From NCBI GenBank assembly GCA_018857735.1, contig JABMCL010000152.1, positions 877,001 through 941,000 on the forward strand: a stretch of 64,000 bases of DNA, given 5' to 3'. This stretch comes from Alviniconcha marisindica. Lineage: Eukaryota > Mollusca > Gastropoda > Provannidae. The notes beneath the pieces were generated by a model. That model had not been told where the DNA came from and did not search any database. It saw nothing but the letters and a program-made list of their open reading frames with translations. Positions 50,490 to 61,555 of the stretch are shown piece by piece. The stretch's first letter is position 1. Every line of letters begins with the position of its first letter. The translations under genes and the position numbers were made by a program.

Positions 50490-50529
<40 letters not shown>
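50358..50529. repeat. (GA)n microsatellite cluster
   Basis: Two GA arrays flank 'aactttattttacaaggattgtagtttaggttca'. A similar phrase occurs beside the GA run near 30430. The cluster ends about 35 bases from the donor of the signal-peptide exon. Confidence 0.95.
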
Positions 50530-50532
<3 letters not shown>

Positions 50533-50563
50533 GCACATGGTCACTATAAACAAACAGTACTAC

Positions 50564-50636
50564 CATCATCTTGGGCCAGAGCAGTCAGCATCAAACAGAC
50601 GAACAGTACTGATGCCAAAACCGTGCCCTCTTCCAT
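50564..50636 (-). CDS. Ig receptor exon 1: signal peptide
   Basis: ATG is at 50636. The peptide MEEGTVLASV continues through a hydrophobic core (LFVCLMLTALA) to an AQDD cleavage-region sequence, then a GTAGTA donor (phase 1). An open frame extends further upstream, but this Met is preferred because it gives a normal signal peptide and matches the position in the plus-strand paralogue (ATG at 56871), which ends in the same AQDD. Confidence 0.85.
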
Positions 50637-51090
50637 TTCTTTGACTGCTTGTGAAATTTTGACGAAGGCTACCGTAGAAGTGACACCATGTCTCCTCGCC
50701 TTTCCCTGTGATAAGTCGATCGTCTCGCAGCTATAGCGACTCTCTCGGCCGCTCAGGTTGTCTTTGGTTGTCTTTGTCTGGCAACAATGAAACAAAAACG
50801 CGCATACTCTTTGCTGTCAAATTCCGAAAGTCAAACTCAAGGTTCAGTTCTAATTCTAACCACGTAGGCTACATTGGAAAGATCTGCGAGAAACTATAAC
50901 TTCACTGAAACTAACGAAATTGAAAAACAACACCTTCTTTCAACGGGTGAACCCTGCCCATAATTAGTCATGCCCATCAACCTATTGATAGTATCTGTCG
51001 CAGACTCTTTTTAATGGAACAGAGAATCACTTCGCTTGCAGAAAGCGTTGGTGACGAAGATTTTCCTGTCCCTCTCTTTGCCCTCTGTGT

Positions 51091-51525
51091 ATGCTAAGAT
51101 TTGTCTACGTATGGTACGTGGGATGGCGCCGATCCGCACAAATGCTCGATTTCTCAGTTGTTGCTTCTGCTGGTCGGTTTACTGATGATGATGATGACGA
51201 TGATGATATTTTATTATACACACAAATAAGCAAACCTGAAGACTCAACAATGCTTAGTGCAGACAACGAAATGCAAGAAATTCTTCCAGAAATAAGTGAC
51301 ATTACTGTACGGTCTGAATCTACAAAGTCAAGAAAATCTCCCATCCCCACACAGCCCATTTCGTCCCCGCCGACGAATCTACGATGCGGGACGTTGTGTT
51401 TTCACCTCCAGCTGAACGGATCCCTTCTTCCACCCGAACAGGGTCTTTCTTCTTCTTCTCCACCCTCCTCCTTTAAAAAAATCGTTTTTATTTTTTGTGA
51501 TTTTTTATATATATTATTATCCTGA
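51091..51525 (+). CDS. unassigned open frame with acidic run
   Basis: The frame is 144 codons. An Asp run (eight residues, about 51184-51207) is followed by LLYTQISKPEDSTMLSADNE, a Ser/Thr-rich stretch, KSRKSPIPTQPISSPP and a Ser-rich end. Composition is more protein-like than neighbouring frames, but I recognise no domain and see no clear splice partner. It lies between the two divergent receptor start codons. It could be a remnant of a transposase or other retrocopy, or chance. Confidence 0.2.
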   Translation: MLRFVYVWYVGWRRSAQMLDFSVVASAGRFTDDDDDDDDILLYTQISKPEDSTMLSADNEMQEILPEISDITVRSESTKSRKSPIPTQPISSPPTNLRCGTLCFHLQLNGSLLPPEQGLSSSSPPSSFKKIVFIFCDFLYILLS

Positions 51526-52942
51526 TTCGGCTGTCATCTCATCATTTTCTTTCCCCAGGAAAATAGAAGTCGCCATTCCGTTAAATGTCGAATAGCTTTT
51601 GCAGGGTTGGAGACGTTTTGATACTGCGACTGTTGAGTCAGAGATTTTGATCTATTTTGCATGCCTTGGTAGCCTAGTACCAGGCGAGGAGGTGTGTTAT
51701 GTTTAAAAAAAATATAGATCTACCTTTCTACCGAGATGTAAATTACAGTAGCCTAGGAGCTGTGCGATCGGGTAGGCTAACGATTCATTCCGTCTGGTCT
51801 AGGGGATTTGAGAAATGTCGATCGTTGGAAACAGACCTTAATATACGGATACAAGCTGAAAGGCCCGTAAGTATTGTGCAGCAAAACATTGCTACACTTG
51901 CGAAAAGCTTTCAGCTTGTAACACTAAAGCAGCTGACTTACGGTAGACAAAAACGTCCTCTCTCAAAAGGTTCACAAGCGCCCAAAGCAGACGACATTTT
52001 GATTAGAATCGCGCATGCGTGGCATCAGCCGGCAGTGGCTGCAGTTAAAGTGATAAAAAATAAAAAATAAAAATAAAAGAATGACTGCTAGCGTTCTGAA
52101 ACAAGGTGCATGCTGTGTTCTTCCATAATAAATAGCGTTCATTTTAACATTTTATGTATTTGTACCGTGAATGATAGGCTAATTTCGCCACGCATGCGCG
52201 ATTATTCATTCGACATGTCGTCTGCTTAGGACGCTTCAGTCTGAAACTTCTGAGGGAGTTTTTGTAAACGGTAAGTGAACTGATTCATTCTTGTAACATG
52301 GGCGCGTTTTTGAATCTTAGGAACATTTTGCTGCAGAATACATGCAGATCTTGCAGCTTGTGTACATGTATGTTTTGCGGCTATTTCCAACGATCATGTC
52401 TGAAATAAAAAACGATCACAATGTCAGTCTGACTCAATGTCAATGTCCAGTTGTATTGAGTGCAAATTTAACACCATGCAGACAACATGCTTATTGCGCT
52501 TGGTGAAGACGGTGGAGAAAGGGAGGGGGAGGGAACTGTGAGGAGGGTTGCAGGAGGGACTGTGGGAAAAAAGATTCGTTGGGGGTGGGGGGATGAGGAT
52601 ACCGGTGGGTGACTAAGGAATAGAAAGCAAAATTGTGAAGAGGGGGTGCAGGAGGAACTGTGGAAAAAGAGATCTGGTGATAGGGGTGGGGAGGCCGGTG
52701 GGTGACTAAGAAATAGAGAACAAATAAAATTTAAGCTGCCGCCGAGAAGACGAAATGTCTTCTGCATTTGGAGTATGTGCGGCAACCAGTTTTAGAGGGT
52801 GGGCGTAGCACTGCGGAATGACCTTGCGTCTGAGTGATTTTTGTTTGTGTTCTCACCGAATCCAGAGATACTTACTACTTAGTCTGCACTAAACAGAGTG
52901 GAAAGAACGTGGTGGATTGTATGGGGAAACAAGTTCCCGAGG

Positions 52943-53014
<72 letters not shown>
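52943..53014. repeat. (TG)n microsatellite
   Basis: About 35 TG units. Confidence 0.98.
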
Positions 53015-54039
53015 TATGAAATGAACGTTTCCTTATGTCTTTGTAAGTGCCGCGCCAGGCTCTCAGTACGAGATGGGGCACCATAAATAATCTATTATTA
53101 TTGTAATGGAGAGGAGTGGTAGAAGGACAGGACACACTGAGGCAGCGGAGTCAGTAAAAACGGAGACCACAGCAGGCGTATGGCAATCAGGGTTTATTCT
53201 ACAGCAGCAAACAATTTTCAGCACACCCAAAATCCTCACGCGCACGCATAGATAAGAGAACGGCGCAGGCCGCAAGGAACACACGCTATCGCTACAATGA
53301 AATCGGCCCTCTGGACCACAAAATGGCTGACAATTGTGTTTCCTTGGCCCGCACAAAGACAATTTCCTCTACAATAACTAAACTAATTAAATCATGAAAT
53401 ACATCAAATAAAAGCTACAGTTACAATCTTTTAAACCGTATAAACAAAATGTACACACATGACTTATTTTATTTACAACAAGAGTGGGAAGCGTGGCTTG
53501 CGCCTGTCTATAAACAGATTCAGACAACTAAATCACAACTAAGCAAAATACTATACGGCAAAGCATTGAGCGACACAGAATTACTTTAATCGAGTCAAAA
53601 CAACGATTCACTACTATTCACTAGTACTAAACAGAGAACGCGCCATGCAGACGACGGCTATAAAAAGAATAGACTTAGCGAGGCATCGGCTACTGATTAA
53701 GCTCGATCCTGGGTCTAAACAAACGTTGGATAAACATTCTAAGATGCCAAATTATATTACACATGGCTTGGTGCATAAAAAGAACTAGGTAAACAAAGAG
53801 TAGGTAAACAAACAAGCGGTTAAAATATTAAGGGAGAAAACAGATTTGAAACTGGCGCGCACCAGCAGCTATCGCCGGTCGGCTGTGTGAAGGCCATGTG
53901 GCGTTACGCTACACGCCGCGCTCCAAAACAAAAGCGTCGTCTGCTCCGGTTCCCGGGTTACTAACAGTACAGTAATGAAATTGCGTGGATCTGATAACCG
54001 GGGCGGGATTATTGTAAAAACGTACAAAGAGCACTTGCT

Positions 54040-54536
54040 CACATTATTATTATCATTATTATTGTAGCGCAGGTTTATGCACGCATCGGCATGTGAGACA
54101 GAGGATCTTGTATTGAACCCGTTAAGGCGTTCGGAGATGGGCAATCTGTGCAAAGACCTTAGGATTGGTGTAATAATTATGCTGTGGAAAATTCGTTCCG
54201 GTCACAATACGGGCAACATCATTCTGGATCTTCTGTAGGCGATTTGGCTGATTACTGAGCTGGAAGGCCCCCATTATCCATACAGGACTATTAGAATTGT
54301 CTAGTCAAGAAATGATCAGAGCCTTTGCAGTGGTGTTTGCTGTCTTCTCAGTGAGTTAGGAAAGGCCCGAGTCTTCCTAGTGGCTTGAGGTGACAGTAAC
54401 AGGATTTGGTCATATCCAAGTTAGCATCAACGACCAGACCAAGATCACTGACAGAGGCTGACAGACTGATTTGTGACTCGCCCACCCGGACGTGATCTAT
54501 CAGTGCTGCCGTGGCGAAGAGATCATGTCTCCCCAC
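54040..54536 (-). pseudogene. non-LTR retrotransposon RT fragment, minus strand
   Basis: Minus-strand frames give VRVGESQISLSASVSDLGLV then VDANLDM, matching the 'v.sarDLGV.lD..L.m' region of LINE reverse transcriptases. Then, after breaks, QPNRLQKIQNDVARIVTGTN follows. Stops and frame breaks show it is dead. It abuts a second LINE piece in the opposite orientation at about 54537. Confidence 0.7.
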
Positions 54537-54537
54537 C

Positions 54538-55960
54538 TAGACTTTTTGCAGATGACACCATCTTCATTTACCTGTCTGGGCCGGGATCGCATAACGGAGC
54601 TTTAGTGGCCCACTGAAAATTATGCACGCATTCATAGCAACTTTGGTGCCTTTCATTAAAATGCCGCTTGAAATAAATGGTTTAAAACTATCTACACAAT
54701 TTCTGGTAGTTATACACAGCAAACGGCGGTTGAAACTGGGCGTCAGCGCCGAGTCCGTACATGAATACCTAAGGTGGGTGAACTCTGGTGTGACACTGCG
54801 GAAGCTGGTTTAACTCTCGAAGGGTCCTTTGGGAAGAATGAATTCCTGAGAGCTGGGTGTTCTGCCCTTTTGTTGGAAAAATCACAGTGGTTCTAGGGTC
54901 ACTTTGCTGCATCGATGCCAACAAACCCATTGTTGATCTTGCCCAGCATAACAAGCCAGCTTGCTTTCCTTCACTCTTCTAATCTTTCCTAGCCGAGGTC
55001 CCGCAGCATGGTTTCCATCATTTTGTACCGCTTGATCCCCTGCGCACAGGTCTATGCAATTCTGCAAAAGGATCTCCAGAAACTGGGAGAATGGGAAAAA
55101 GAATTGAAGCAGTCCTTCCACCCAAATGCAGCCGGCTATCAATCATTGGGAGGAGGAAGAGCACCAACAACCACCGAGGTGACTACACACTTCCCGGCCA
55201 AACTCCTGGGGACAGTGACCTCAGCAAAATACCTTGGGGTGACACTACAGAATGACGTCGGATGGGAAGGGCACATTGGCTGTATCTGTGCCAAGGCAGA
55301 CAGGATGCTCGGCTTCCAGAGAAGGAACCTGAAAGTTGCCTCGACCATAATCAAAGAGCTCTCCTACAAGGCCGTGGTCCGTCCCTTCATCGAACATGCA
55401 AGTACAGTATGGAACCCCCACAGCAGCAAACATACCGCTAGCATCGAGAAAATCCAGAGAAAGGTGTCAGGGATCTTGTCAGGGATCTTGCCCTAAAATA
55501 ATAGACACAGGGATTACTCGAGTGTTGGAGACGTGCTACTCCATCTGAAATGGCCGTCCTTAGAACACCGACGTCGAAGCGCCCGGCTCACTAAACTCCA
55601 TAAGATCTATCCACTGGACAAGAATGTGTGAGGTGCCTTGACCTGAAACCAAAGGAGGGGAAGGGGAGGGAAGGGAAGGAGAAGCCACCACAGCCTGTAG
55701 TACCGCTACCAACGTTTCAGCTACCGCATTGACTACAAACACAACACATTCTTTCCTTGCACACCCAGAGACTGGAATGAGCTCCCCCAAGAAGCAGTAC
55801 AGTCTCCCATCCCTGACATCTTTATTTCGAGGGTGCCACCAAACCCTCAGCCCCCCCCCCCCCCCTCTCCCCTGCGCTTTATTGTCTGTTGCATTTGTGC
55901 GGAATAATCTATATTTCCAAAGTGGGTTTAGAAGATGTTTAAAAGAGTTCGAATACTGTT
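54538..55960 (+). pseudogene. non-LTR retrotransposon 3' part, plus strand
   Basis: It starts at the RT active-site box RLFADDTIFIYL. About 450 bp of unrelated sequence intervenes, then the C-terminal RT region follows (55008-55496): SAKYLGVTLQNDVGWEGHI, AKADRMLGFQRRNL and IEHASTVWNPH. After another break comes a typical LINE end, RYQRFSYRIDYKHNTFF then PRDWNELPQEAV. Frameshifts and stops make it nonfunctional. Confidence 0.85.
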
Positions 55961-55975
55961 CCTGCTAATATTACA

Positions 55976-56165
55976 ATGTCGGATCCCCCCGAAGGGAGGC
56001 CTAGGATGTCTGATGTCACTCTCCAGTCTGAAATTTCAAGGGTGTCATTTGATCCACTTTTCCTATCTCCTCTCTTGTTTTTCAGACTAGTCCTTTTGCT
56101 CTTTCTGTCTTGTCATTTTTCTCCTGACCTTTTTCCAGAAAAATCTATATTTTTTAAGAGATAGG
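55976..56165. repeat. dispersed repeat with GRP-x-MSD-like frame
   Basis: 'cc(g/a)aagggaggcc.gggatgtc.gat' followed by a pyrimidine-rich stretch also occurs inverted at 34700-34775 and 44640-44700. It lies just 3' of the LINE end here, so it may be that family's 3' UTR. Confidence 0.45.
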
Positions 56166-56398
56166 CACTTTCCCTTTGTATGGCTCTTGTTGAGTAGGAG
56201 ACAGTAGTTGGTAGGTGACATGTGTTAGAAAAATGCACTCAGAATCGTAAGAGGCAAAATAATGAAAAGGGGAACTTGTAAACTGTAATTATAGTCAGTT
56301 AACAGTTAACAGGTGTGTAAATGTTTGAGTGTGCGTTCTGTAGTTTTAGTCTGAAATACTATCAGACTCGTGAAATTTGTAAAACAACGACAACAAAA

Positions 56399-56400
<2 letters not shown>

Positions 56401-56470
<70 letters not shown>
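56401..56470. repeat. (CA)n microsatellite
   Basis: About 35 CA units, 400 bases upstream of the plus-strand receptor start codon. Confidence 0.98.
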
Positions 56471-56475
<5 letters not shown>

Positions 56476-56870
56476 AAAACCACGTTACAGCCTCAAACAC
56501 ATGTTTACGACGATCTCTTTCTTCAATTTGTGACATATAAATACAAACTTGAGAAGGAAATGGCAAGTCAGAATAGCTTTATTTTATATCGTCAATGTTT
56601 TCTGCTTCTGTTGTCTCTTCAACAATCCGCTATCATAGTCCTGGTGGTATTCGTAAAACTGATCAAACGCAATTCTCTTTTAATGCATACAGAACATGTT
56701 TAATTTTGTAAACACGTTTGTGAGTGGTTTAGTAACTTCTTCGTTGCCAGAGGAAGACCTACCAGAGACACCCTGACTATACAAGACTTGACCGAGTGAG
56801 CACAGTGAGAGGCGGACCGACCTGGTGGAACTGCTGCTGCCAACATCTAGATTCCCAGGCAGCCAGGGAA

Positions 56871-56928
56871 ATGGCATCACTACTGTTCGCCTGTTTCGTG
56901 CTGCTGACTGCTCGGGCCCAAGACGATA
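56871..56928 (+). CDS. plus-strand Ig receptor exon 1: signal peptide
   Basis: MASLLFACFVLLTARAQDD is followed by a GTGAGT donor (phase 1). A longer open frame begins upstream at 56796, but this Met gives a standard signal peptide and aligns with the start at 50636 of the other gene, ending in the same AQDD. Confidence 0.85.
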
Positions 56929-57096
56929 GTGAGTTTATTGTACTAATTAACCCATTTCTGCTTGTGAAATACATTCGCCCTGGTATAACTGTCACGACTG
57001 ACTGGGCGTAAGGAGGAGTGGAGAGACTCAGAGAGAGTTATTTTCTTAAGTTCTTGGATTTTATAATGTCCTGTCAGCCTCAGAGGAGCACCTCAG

Positions 57097-57098
<2 letters not shown>

Positions 57099-57168
<70 letters not shown>
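57099..57168. repeat. (GA)n microsatellite
   Basis: About 35 GA units in the first intron of the plus-strand receptor. C-runs occur at 57300-57319 and about 58140. Confidence 0.98.
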
Positions 57169-57170
<2 letters not shown>

Positions 57171-57798
57171 CTCTGTAGACTGCTTGATCTGTCTGGATGC
57201 TGACGACTCAAAAACAGTGCAAAACGTCCATGGGGCTGACCCCCATGCATCAGCCATTCATTTAGCATAGCTGTTATCACATATAAGGTTGGGTTTCTCT
57301 CCCCCCCCCCCCCCCCCCCGCCCCCCCTGTTTTTTGTTTGTTTGTTATGTTTGTTTGTTTGCAGTTCGTGGTAACGTATGCAGTACGAAAGTTTAGGCAA
57401 CAAAATATTTTGTGTGTGCAACGCTAGCAAATCAGACTTCATGTGTATACAGGTGTATTTCTCTGCACGTTTTCGTAAATTACAAAAATGTAAACAATTG
57501 ATGTGAGATGATAATCGCACAGTTTCTGCGACCTTTGGATTCTACTGACAAAAGGTAATTGAAGATTCGTAACAAGAAACTTTAATCAAGTAGTTAGAGT
57601 GTTTTTTTGTTGTTGCTTTTTTAGAGATAGAGAGACTGTTAGAGTCAGTTTCAAACTGTTTTGCTCAGCTCATTATTAAATTATCGTAATTCAAAGTGGA
57701 AGTTTCTCTTGAGCATGCAATACTATCCATTGTGCTACTTTTAGCCTGCTTGTTTGTTATGTTTGCGTAGTACACTCGCTCTGTCTGTGTTTGAACAG

Positions 57799-57907
57799 TC
57801 CGAATGCCGCCACAGATCATACAACCTCTGGTGTCTGCGACAAAGTTTTATTCACCGAGCAGCAGAATGATACTTATGTGTAATGCCACAGGAAGACCGA
57901 AGCCCAC
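57799..57907 (+). CDS. plus-strand Ig receptor exon 2: Ig1, first half
   Basis: This 109-bp exon goes from phase 1 to phase 2, with a GAACAG acceptor and a GTGAGT donor. It encodes RMPPQIIQPLVSATKFYSP and the first cysteine in LMCNATGRPKP. It matches 49348-49456 of the other strand in length and phase. Confidence 0.9.
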
Positions 57908-57980
57908 GTGAGTTTAACACACCTACCATTGAAGTGGACCGCAAACAAAGAAGCGTTACTGGCGCTATCGATTAAATGGA

Positions 57981-58015
<35 letters not shown>

Positions 58016-58547
58016 ACAACCTCACAGCAATTCATGGTTTGATTGTCGAGACAGACTGAATTAATTCTTTCAAATCTACCCTCAAGACACTTCTTTCATT
58101 GAAGCGCGCAATTTTCCTTCCTACTTGTCAATAATCTCTCCCCCCCCCCCCCTCCCCCCGCCCCCTACCTCTCCGGCACTGCAACTCTTTGCGTTCGACG
58201 TGGCTATTCACAGTACTCTTTGTAGGTTTGTTCTGATTTTCCCGCCTTCCTTTTTGTACCTATTTTCTGTAGGTTTGTTTTGATTTGCCCGTATTCCTTT
58301 TGTACCATGTTGGCTACAGGGATAGGCTTCTACTTTTTGGCATTTGGTTTTACCAATATACTTTGTATAGACATGTTTTTGTTGCTGTAGGACAGAAATA
58401 AGGTCAGGCTTGTGACTAAAATCTTTAACCTTGAGTATTAAAGTCCAGTCAGTCTGTCATCCAGTGAATCAGTTGTCAATCAGTCAATGTTTTATTTTGT
58501 CTGTTCACAGCGAGATGATCTCTCTCTCTCCCCCTCTCTCTCTCTCT

Positions 58548-58549
<2 letters not shown>

Positions 58550-58635
<86 letters not shown>
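58550..58635. repeat. (CA)n microsatellite
   Basis: About 42 CA units preceded by (CT)n. Confidence 0.98.
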
Positions 58636-58637
<2 letters not shown>

Positions 58638-58894
58638 TAAAAACACGTTATACAAGCTTACCCACAGGATTATGAACAATCAATTTAACAACAAAAGTTA
58701 TTATATCAGTATTATATATCTCTCTTACATTGTTACAAACATTAAAATCATACCCATAAAAAAAACCCCACTGGTAACAGAACACACAAGTAGTATGTGG
58801 TTAACTGTATCAGTGCTAGGGCATTCTTACAAATGGATGTCACATTCTGTAAATAGTTAGTGTTCCATGAGACGGAGCTTGTATATTATTCTTG

Positions 58895-59738
58895 CTAAAT
58901 ATCTCGAACAAGAAAGTATTGCAGTTTTTTGTTTGTGTTTTCTTTCAAGCTCTTCATACATTGTATTTTCGAGTATTGAGGAAATCTCATGAGATGAAAG
59001 TAGCAGGTTATTGTATGATATTTCAGACATTTTTTCATTGCCCTTTGTTTAGCTAATTTATTTGATATTTCATTCCAGTAAAGACCACAATGAGACGGTA
59101 CCGAACAAAACTCAAGCCCATTACCCCTGGACATAATACAACGTACTTTACTGCATAAACTAAATCCCTTCTCACTTTGCAGTCCCAGTTTTGCAATGCA
59201 TATGAGATTTATTTTTAATCAACTCAGATCAGAAAATTAAATATTGCTAGCTAGATATTGCGTACGTAATTTAATGCCATTAATATTCCATATAACTCCG
59301 ATGTGAGTATGGAAAAATCATTCCCTAAGTAAAAAGACTTGCACTCCCGATAACGCACAGATTTGAATTTTGATTAGAGATCCATCCGTCATCTCGACGC
59401 ACACATATTTTAAAGCGACTGAACTTTCTGTTACCGAATTAGTGACTGCAAGGTTTCTGATGACGTATTTTGAAACCACCAATTCCCAGAGAGGTATCGT
59501 TCCTGCTTTGCATAAGATTTGATTGTGTTTGTATGCACAGGTGCACCAGTAGCTAATTTAACTGCTTTACTATTGATGCTTTGCAGTTTCTTTAGGAGTG
59601 TGTCTAGAGTGGAAAAATATATACCTCTTGACCGTAGAGTGCATAGTATCACTAAAGCAGCCCCAAGTCGGTCAGTAGGCAGGTTACTCCAGCTAGTTCT
59701 GTTGATGAGTATTCTGCTGAGAAAATGTCTAGAGAGAG

Positions 59739-59740
<2 letters not shown>
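58895..59740 (-). pseudogene. decayed LINE with RT end and RNase H, minus strand
   Basis: In minus-strand order, LDTLLKKLQSINSKAVKLAT, GAPVHTNT (RT C-terminal region, about 59650-59530) is followed by FCSVPSHCGLYWNEISNKLA (RNase H 'vPgHcGi.gNe.aD.lAK' motif, about 59110-59050). The Asp of the last motif is replaced by Asn, and stops separate the parts. It lies within the second intron of the plus-strand receptor. Confidence 0.75.

Positions 59741-59797
<57 letters not shown>
59741..59797. repeat. (CA)n microsatellite
   Basis: About 28 CA units at the border of the LINE remnant. Confidence 0.98.
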
Positions 59798-60895
59798 TTT
59801 TTTAAAATAAATAAATAAATAAATGAAAATAATCACCCCCTCCCCCAAATAAACATTTTTTTTTTAAATATAAAGCGCTGGTGCAGAATCAACACTCAAG
59901 GGAGTTAAGTAATAATAATAATAAATAATAGTTCTTATAAACCGCTGTTCTCTAACCAGAATTAAACTCACTGGGCTCGAAAGACGTCACACAAGCACAA
60001 CAACAAAGACCTGAGTCGCCTTCGGTAACTCTCACCTGGCAGGCGTGTAAATACAAGGTACATATATAGTACGTAAACTCCAGCAGAGGTACAGTGTATT
60101 TACACGCATGCCAACGAAAGAAGAAGGAGATGTATGTAACTTATTTTGGGAAAAGCCGAGGAGAGTCGCCAGACCTGTTCAACTGAATCCATATAGCACA
60201 CATCCGCAGCTGTGTAGAGGTCTTTTTGATCGGCAAAACAGAAGACAACCATGTACTGATGTAGTTACTGTCTGTATCTTAACTTCTTTCGAGGTACCAG
60301 CTTTATATCAACTTTTAGATCCACCAGAAAATTTGACTGACGCCGAGTATTACTATTAGTTTTCAAGATTAGTTGATCTGTGTATAATTCAGATTGTTCA
60401 TATTTTGAAGTTTCCATATCGTGTTAAAGGATATTTCGATAGTGTAGGGTCACATGATCAGGATTATGAAGAATTCTAGTCAAATGTGAAGATATTTCAG
60501 TGGACTTCTAGATCGATTTCCTCAAATCTTAAGCCTTTAAAAGTCATCACAAGATAATTACTCTGTTTCATCACTAAAGTCTCGACATGTTGAAAAGAGG
60601 AATCTCACAAAACTGAATAATTCTTCTTCTTCACCATTGTGTAATAGTAACGAGAAAACAAATATTTACATTTTGATCTCCTCAACATCAATACAAACAT
60701 CTCTTTCGGAGCTGTCTTCAACAGAGTGGACTTGTCTTCAACAGAGTGGACCTTATGTTCTGCGTCCGCGGTATCCCACGCGGGGCCGATGTAAGGAGAA
60801 ATCTTTTCGCGGCCCTGAAAAAGTGTGATTCGTATTGTGTTGAAAAAGTGATCCTCATTCATAATCATTGTCGCACCATTTTCCTTTCTCATCAG

Positions 60896-61095
60896 GTATA
60901 AATGGTACCGGAACGGTGTCGAGGTTCAATCATCCACCGGCCAAGGGATATCGTTGGACGCAAAGACTGGCGTGTTGATAATCAAACCTTTCACAGTAAA
61001 AAGGGAGGGGGTCTTCCAATGCCGCGCCAAGAACACCTTCCCCGAACGGGTGCAGCCTGCCGCCGTCTCCCCCAAGATCGAAGCGCGAGTCGCTC
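60896..61095 (+). CDS. plus-strand Ig receptor exon 3: Ig1, second half
   Basis: This 200-bp exon goes from phase 2 to phase 1, with an ATCAG acceptor and a GTGAGT donor. It encodes YKWYRNGVEVQ (core tryptophan), TGVLIIKPFTV and EGVFQCRAKNTFPER (second cysteine). Its 3' half is almost base-identical to 47402-47595, for example about 50 bases around the QCRAKNTFPER codons. Confidence 0.92.
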
Positions 61096-61229
61096 GTGAG
61101 TACTGGATCATCGCATTAACAGAACTAGCATTCTCAAAACTTGCGTTGTTCAAGAGATAGAGGAGGTCGAGTTCAATTCAGTTCAATTTAAGGTGGTATT
61201 GTCCGGAAAAGCCCATATGCGGTAGACCC

Positions 61230-61555
61230 AGTCTTTCAGAAGTTTCCCAACGTTGCCTTTGACAGTTGCAGTGTTTGTCTGGTTCCAAGGAAGATCATCG
61301 AGTGCTTTCCATTTCCACGCCTCTCTCCTCCATGTGATCGATGGTGTGTTGACCTTGGCTTTGTGCCTGCAGGTAGTGTCTCAATCTCCTCAACTGTGAT
61401 GGTTGCTTTGCCCGCAGATCTGTCTGCTCGGTCGTTCCCCGTAAGTCCGGCATGTCCAGGGCAGTACATCCACAGGAGTTTACGAAAGCTGATGTCGAAC
61501 ATTGACACATCCCAATCTGGGCTTCCCATTCCACTTTTCTTTTTTTACGTAGCAA
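61230..61555 (-). pseudogene. LINE RNase H fragment, minus strand
   Basis: The minus-strand frame has KLLWMYCPGHAGLTGNDRAD, RSAGKAT, a standard LINE-type RNase H motif (CPGHAG, GNDRAD). A second frame gives LRHYLQAQSQGQHTIDHMEE RGVE, which normally follows it, so a frameshift has occurred. It lies in the intron between Ig1 and Ig2 of the plus-strand receptor. Confidence 0.85.

Larger units (their letters stand above)
35438..50636 (-). other. L1CAM/neuroglian-like Ig receptor gene lacking FNIII exons
   Basis: This is a 12-exon minus-strand gene. All exon joins agree in phase: phase 1 between domains and phase 1 or 2 inside them. Product order is signal peptide, Ig1 (two exons), Ig2 (two), Ig3 (two), Ig4 (two), Ig-like 5 (one), one transmembrane helix and a short cytoplasmic tail, about 700 residues if the stop in exon 8 is ignored. 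Landmarks resembling the L1CAM/neuroglian ectodomain include ARLECFFSG in Ig3, a domain-4 start of APIW, and NSVGEEFGNGCLNV at the end of Ig4. Splitting each Ig over two exons is also seen in vertebrate L1-family genes. FNIII domains, normal in that family, are absent: the transmembrane exon follows Ig5 directly. It is likely a cell-surface adhesion or recognition receptor; the ligand is unknown. Confidence 0.8.
50637..56870. other. 6.2-kb head-to-head intergenic region
   Basis: The region separates the start codons of the two divergent Ig receptor genes. It contains the unassigned frame at 51091, (TG)n at 52943, two opposed LINE fragments (54040-55960), the dispersed repeat at 55976 and (CA)n at 56401. 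It must hold both promoters. I see no clear TATA box or initiator on either side. Confidence 0.6.

Noticed and set aside
60108..60359. 83-codon open frame in the plus-strand receptor intron
   Set aside because: No recognised motif and no repeat or splice support. It is probably chance or a decayed element.
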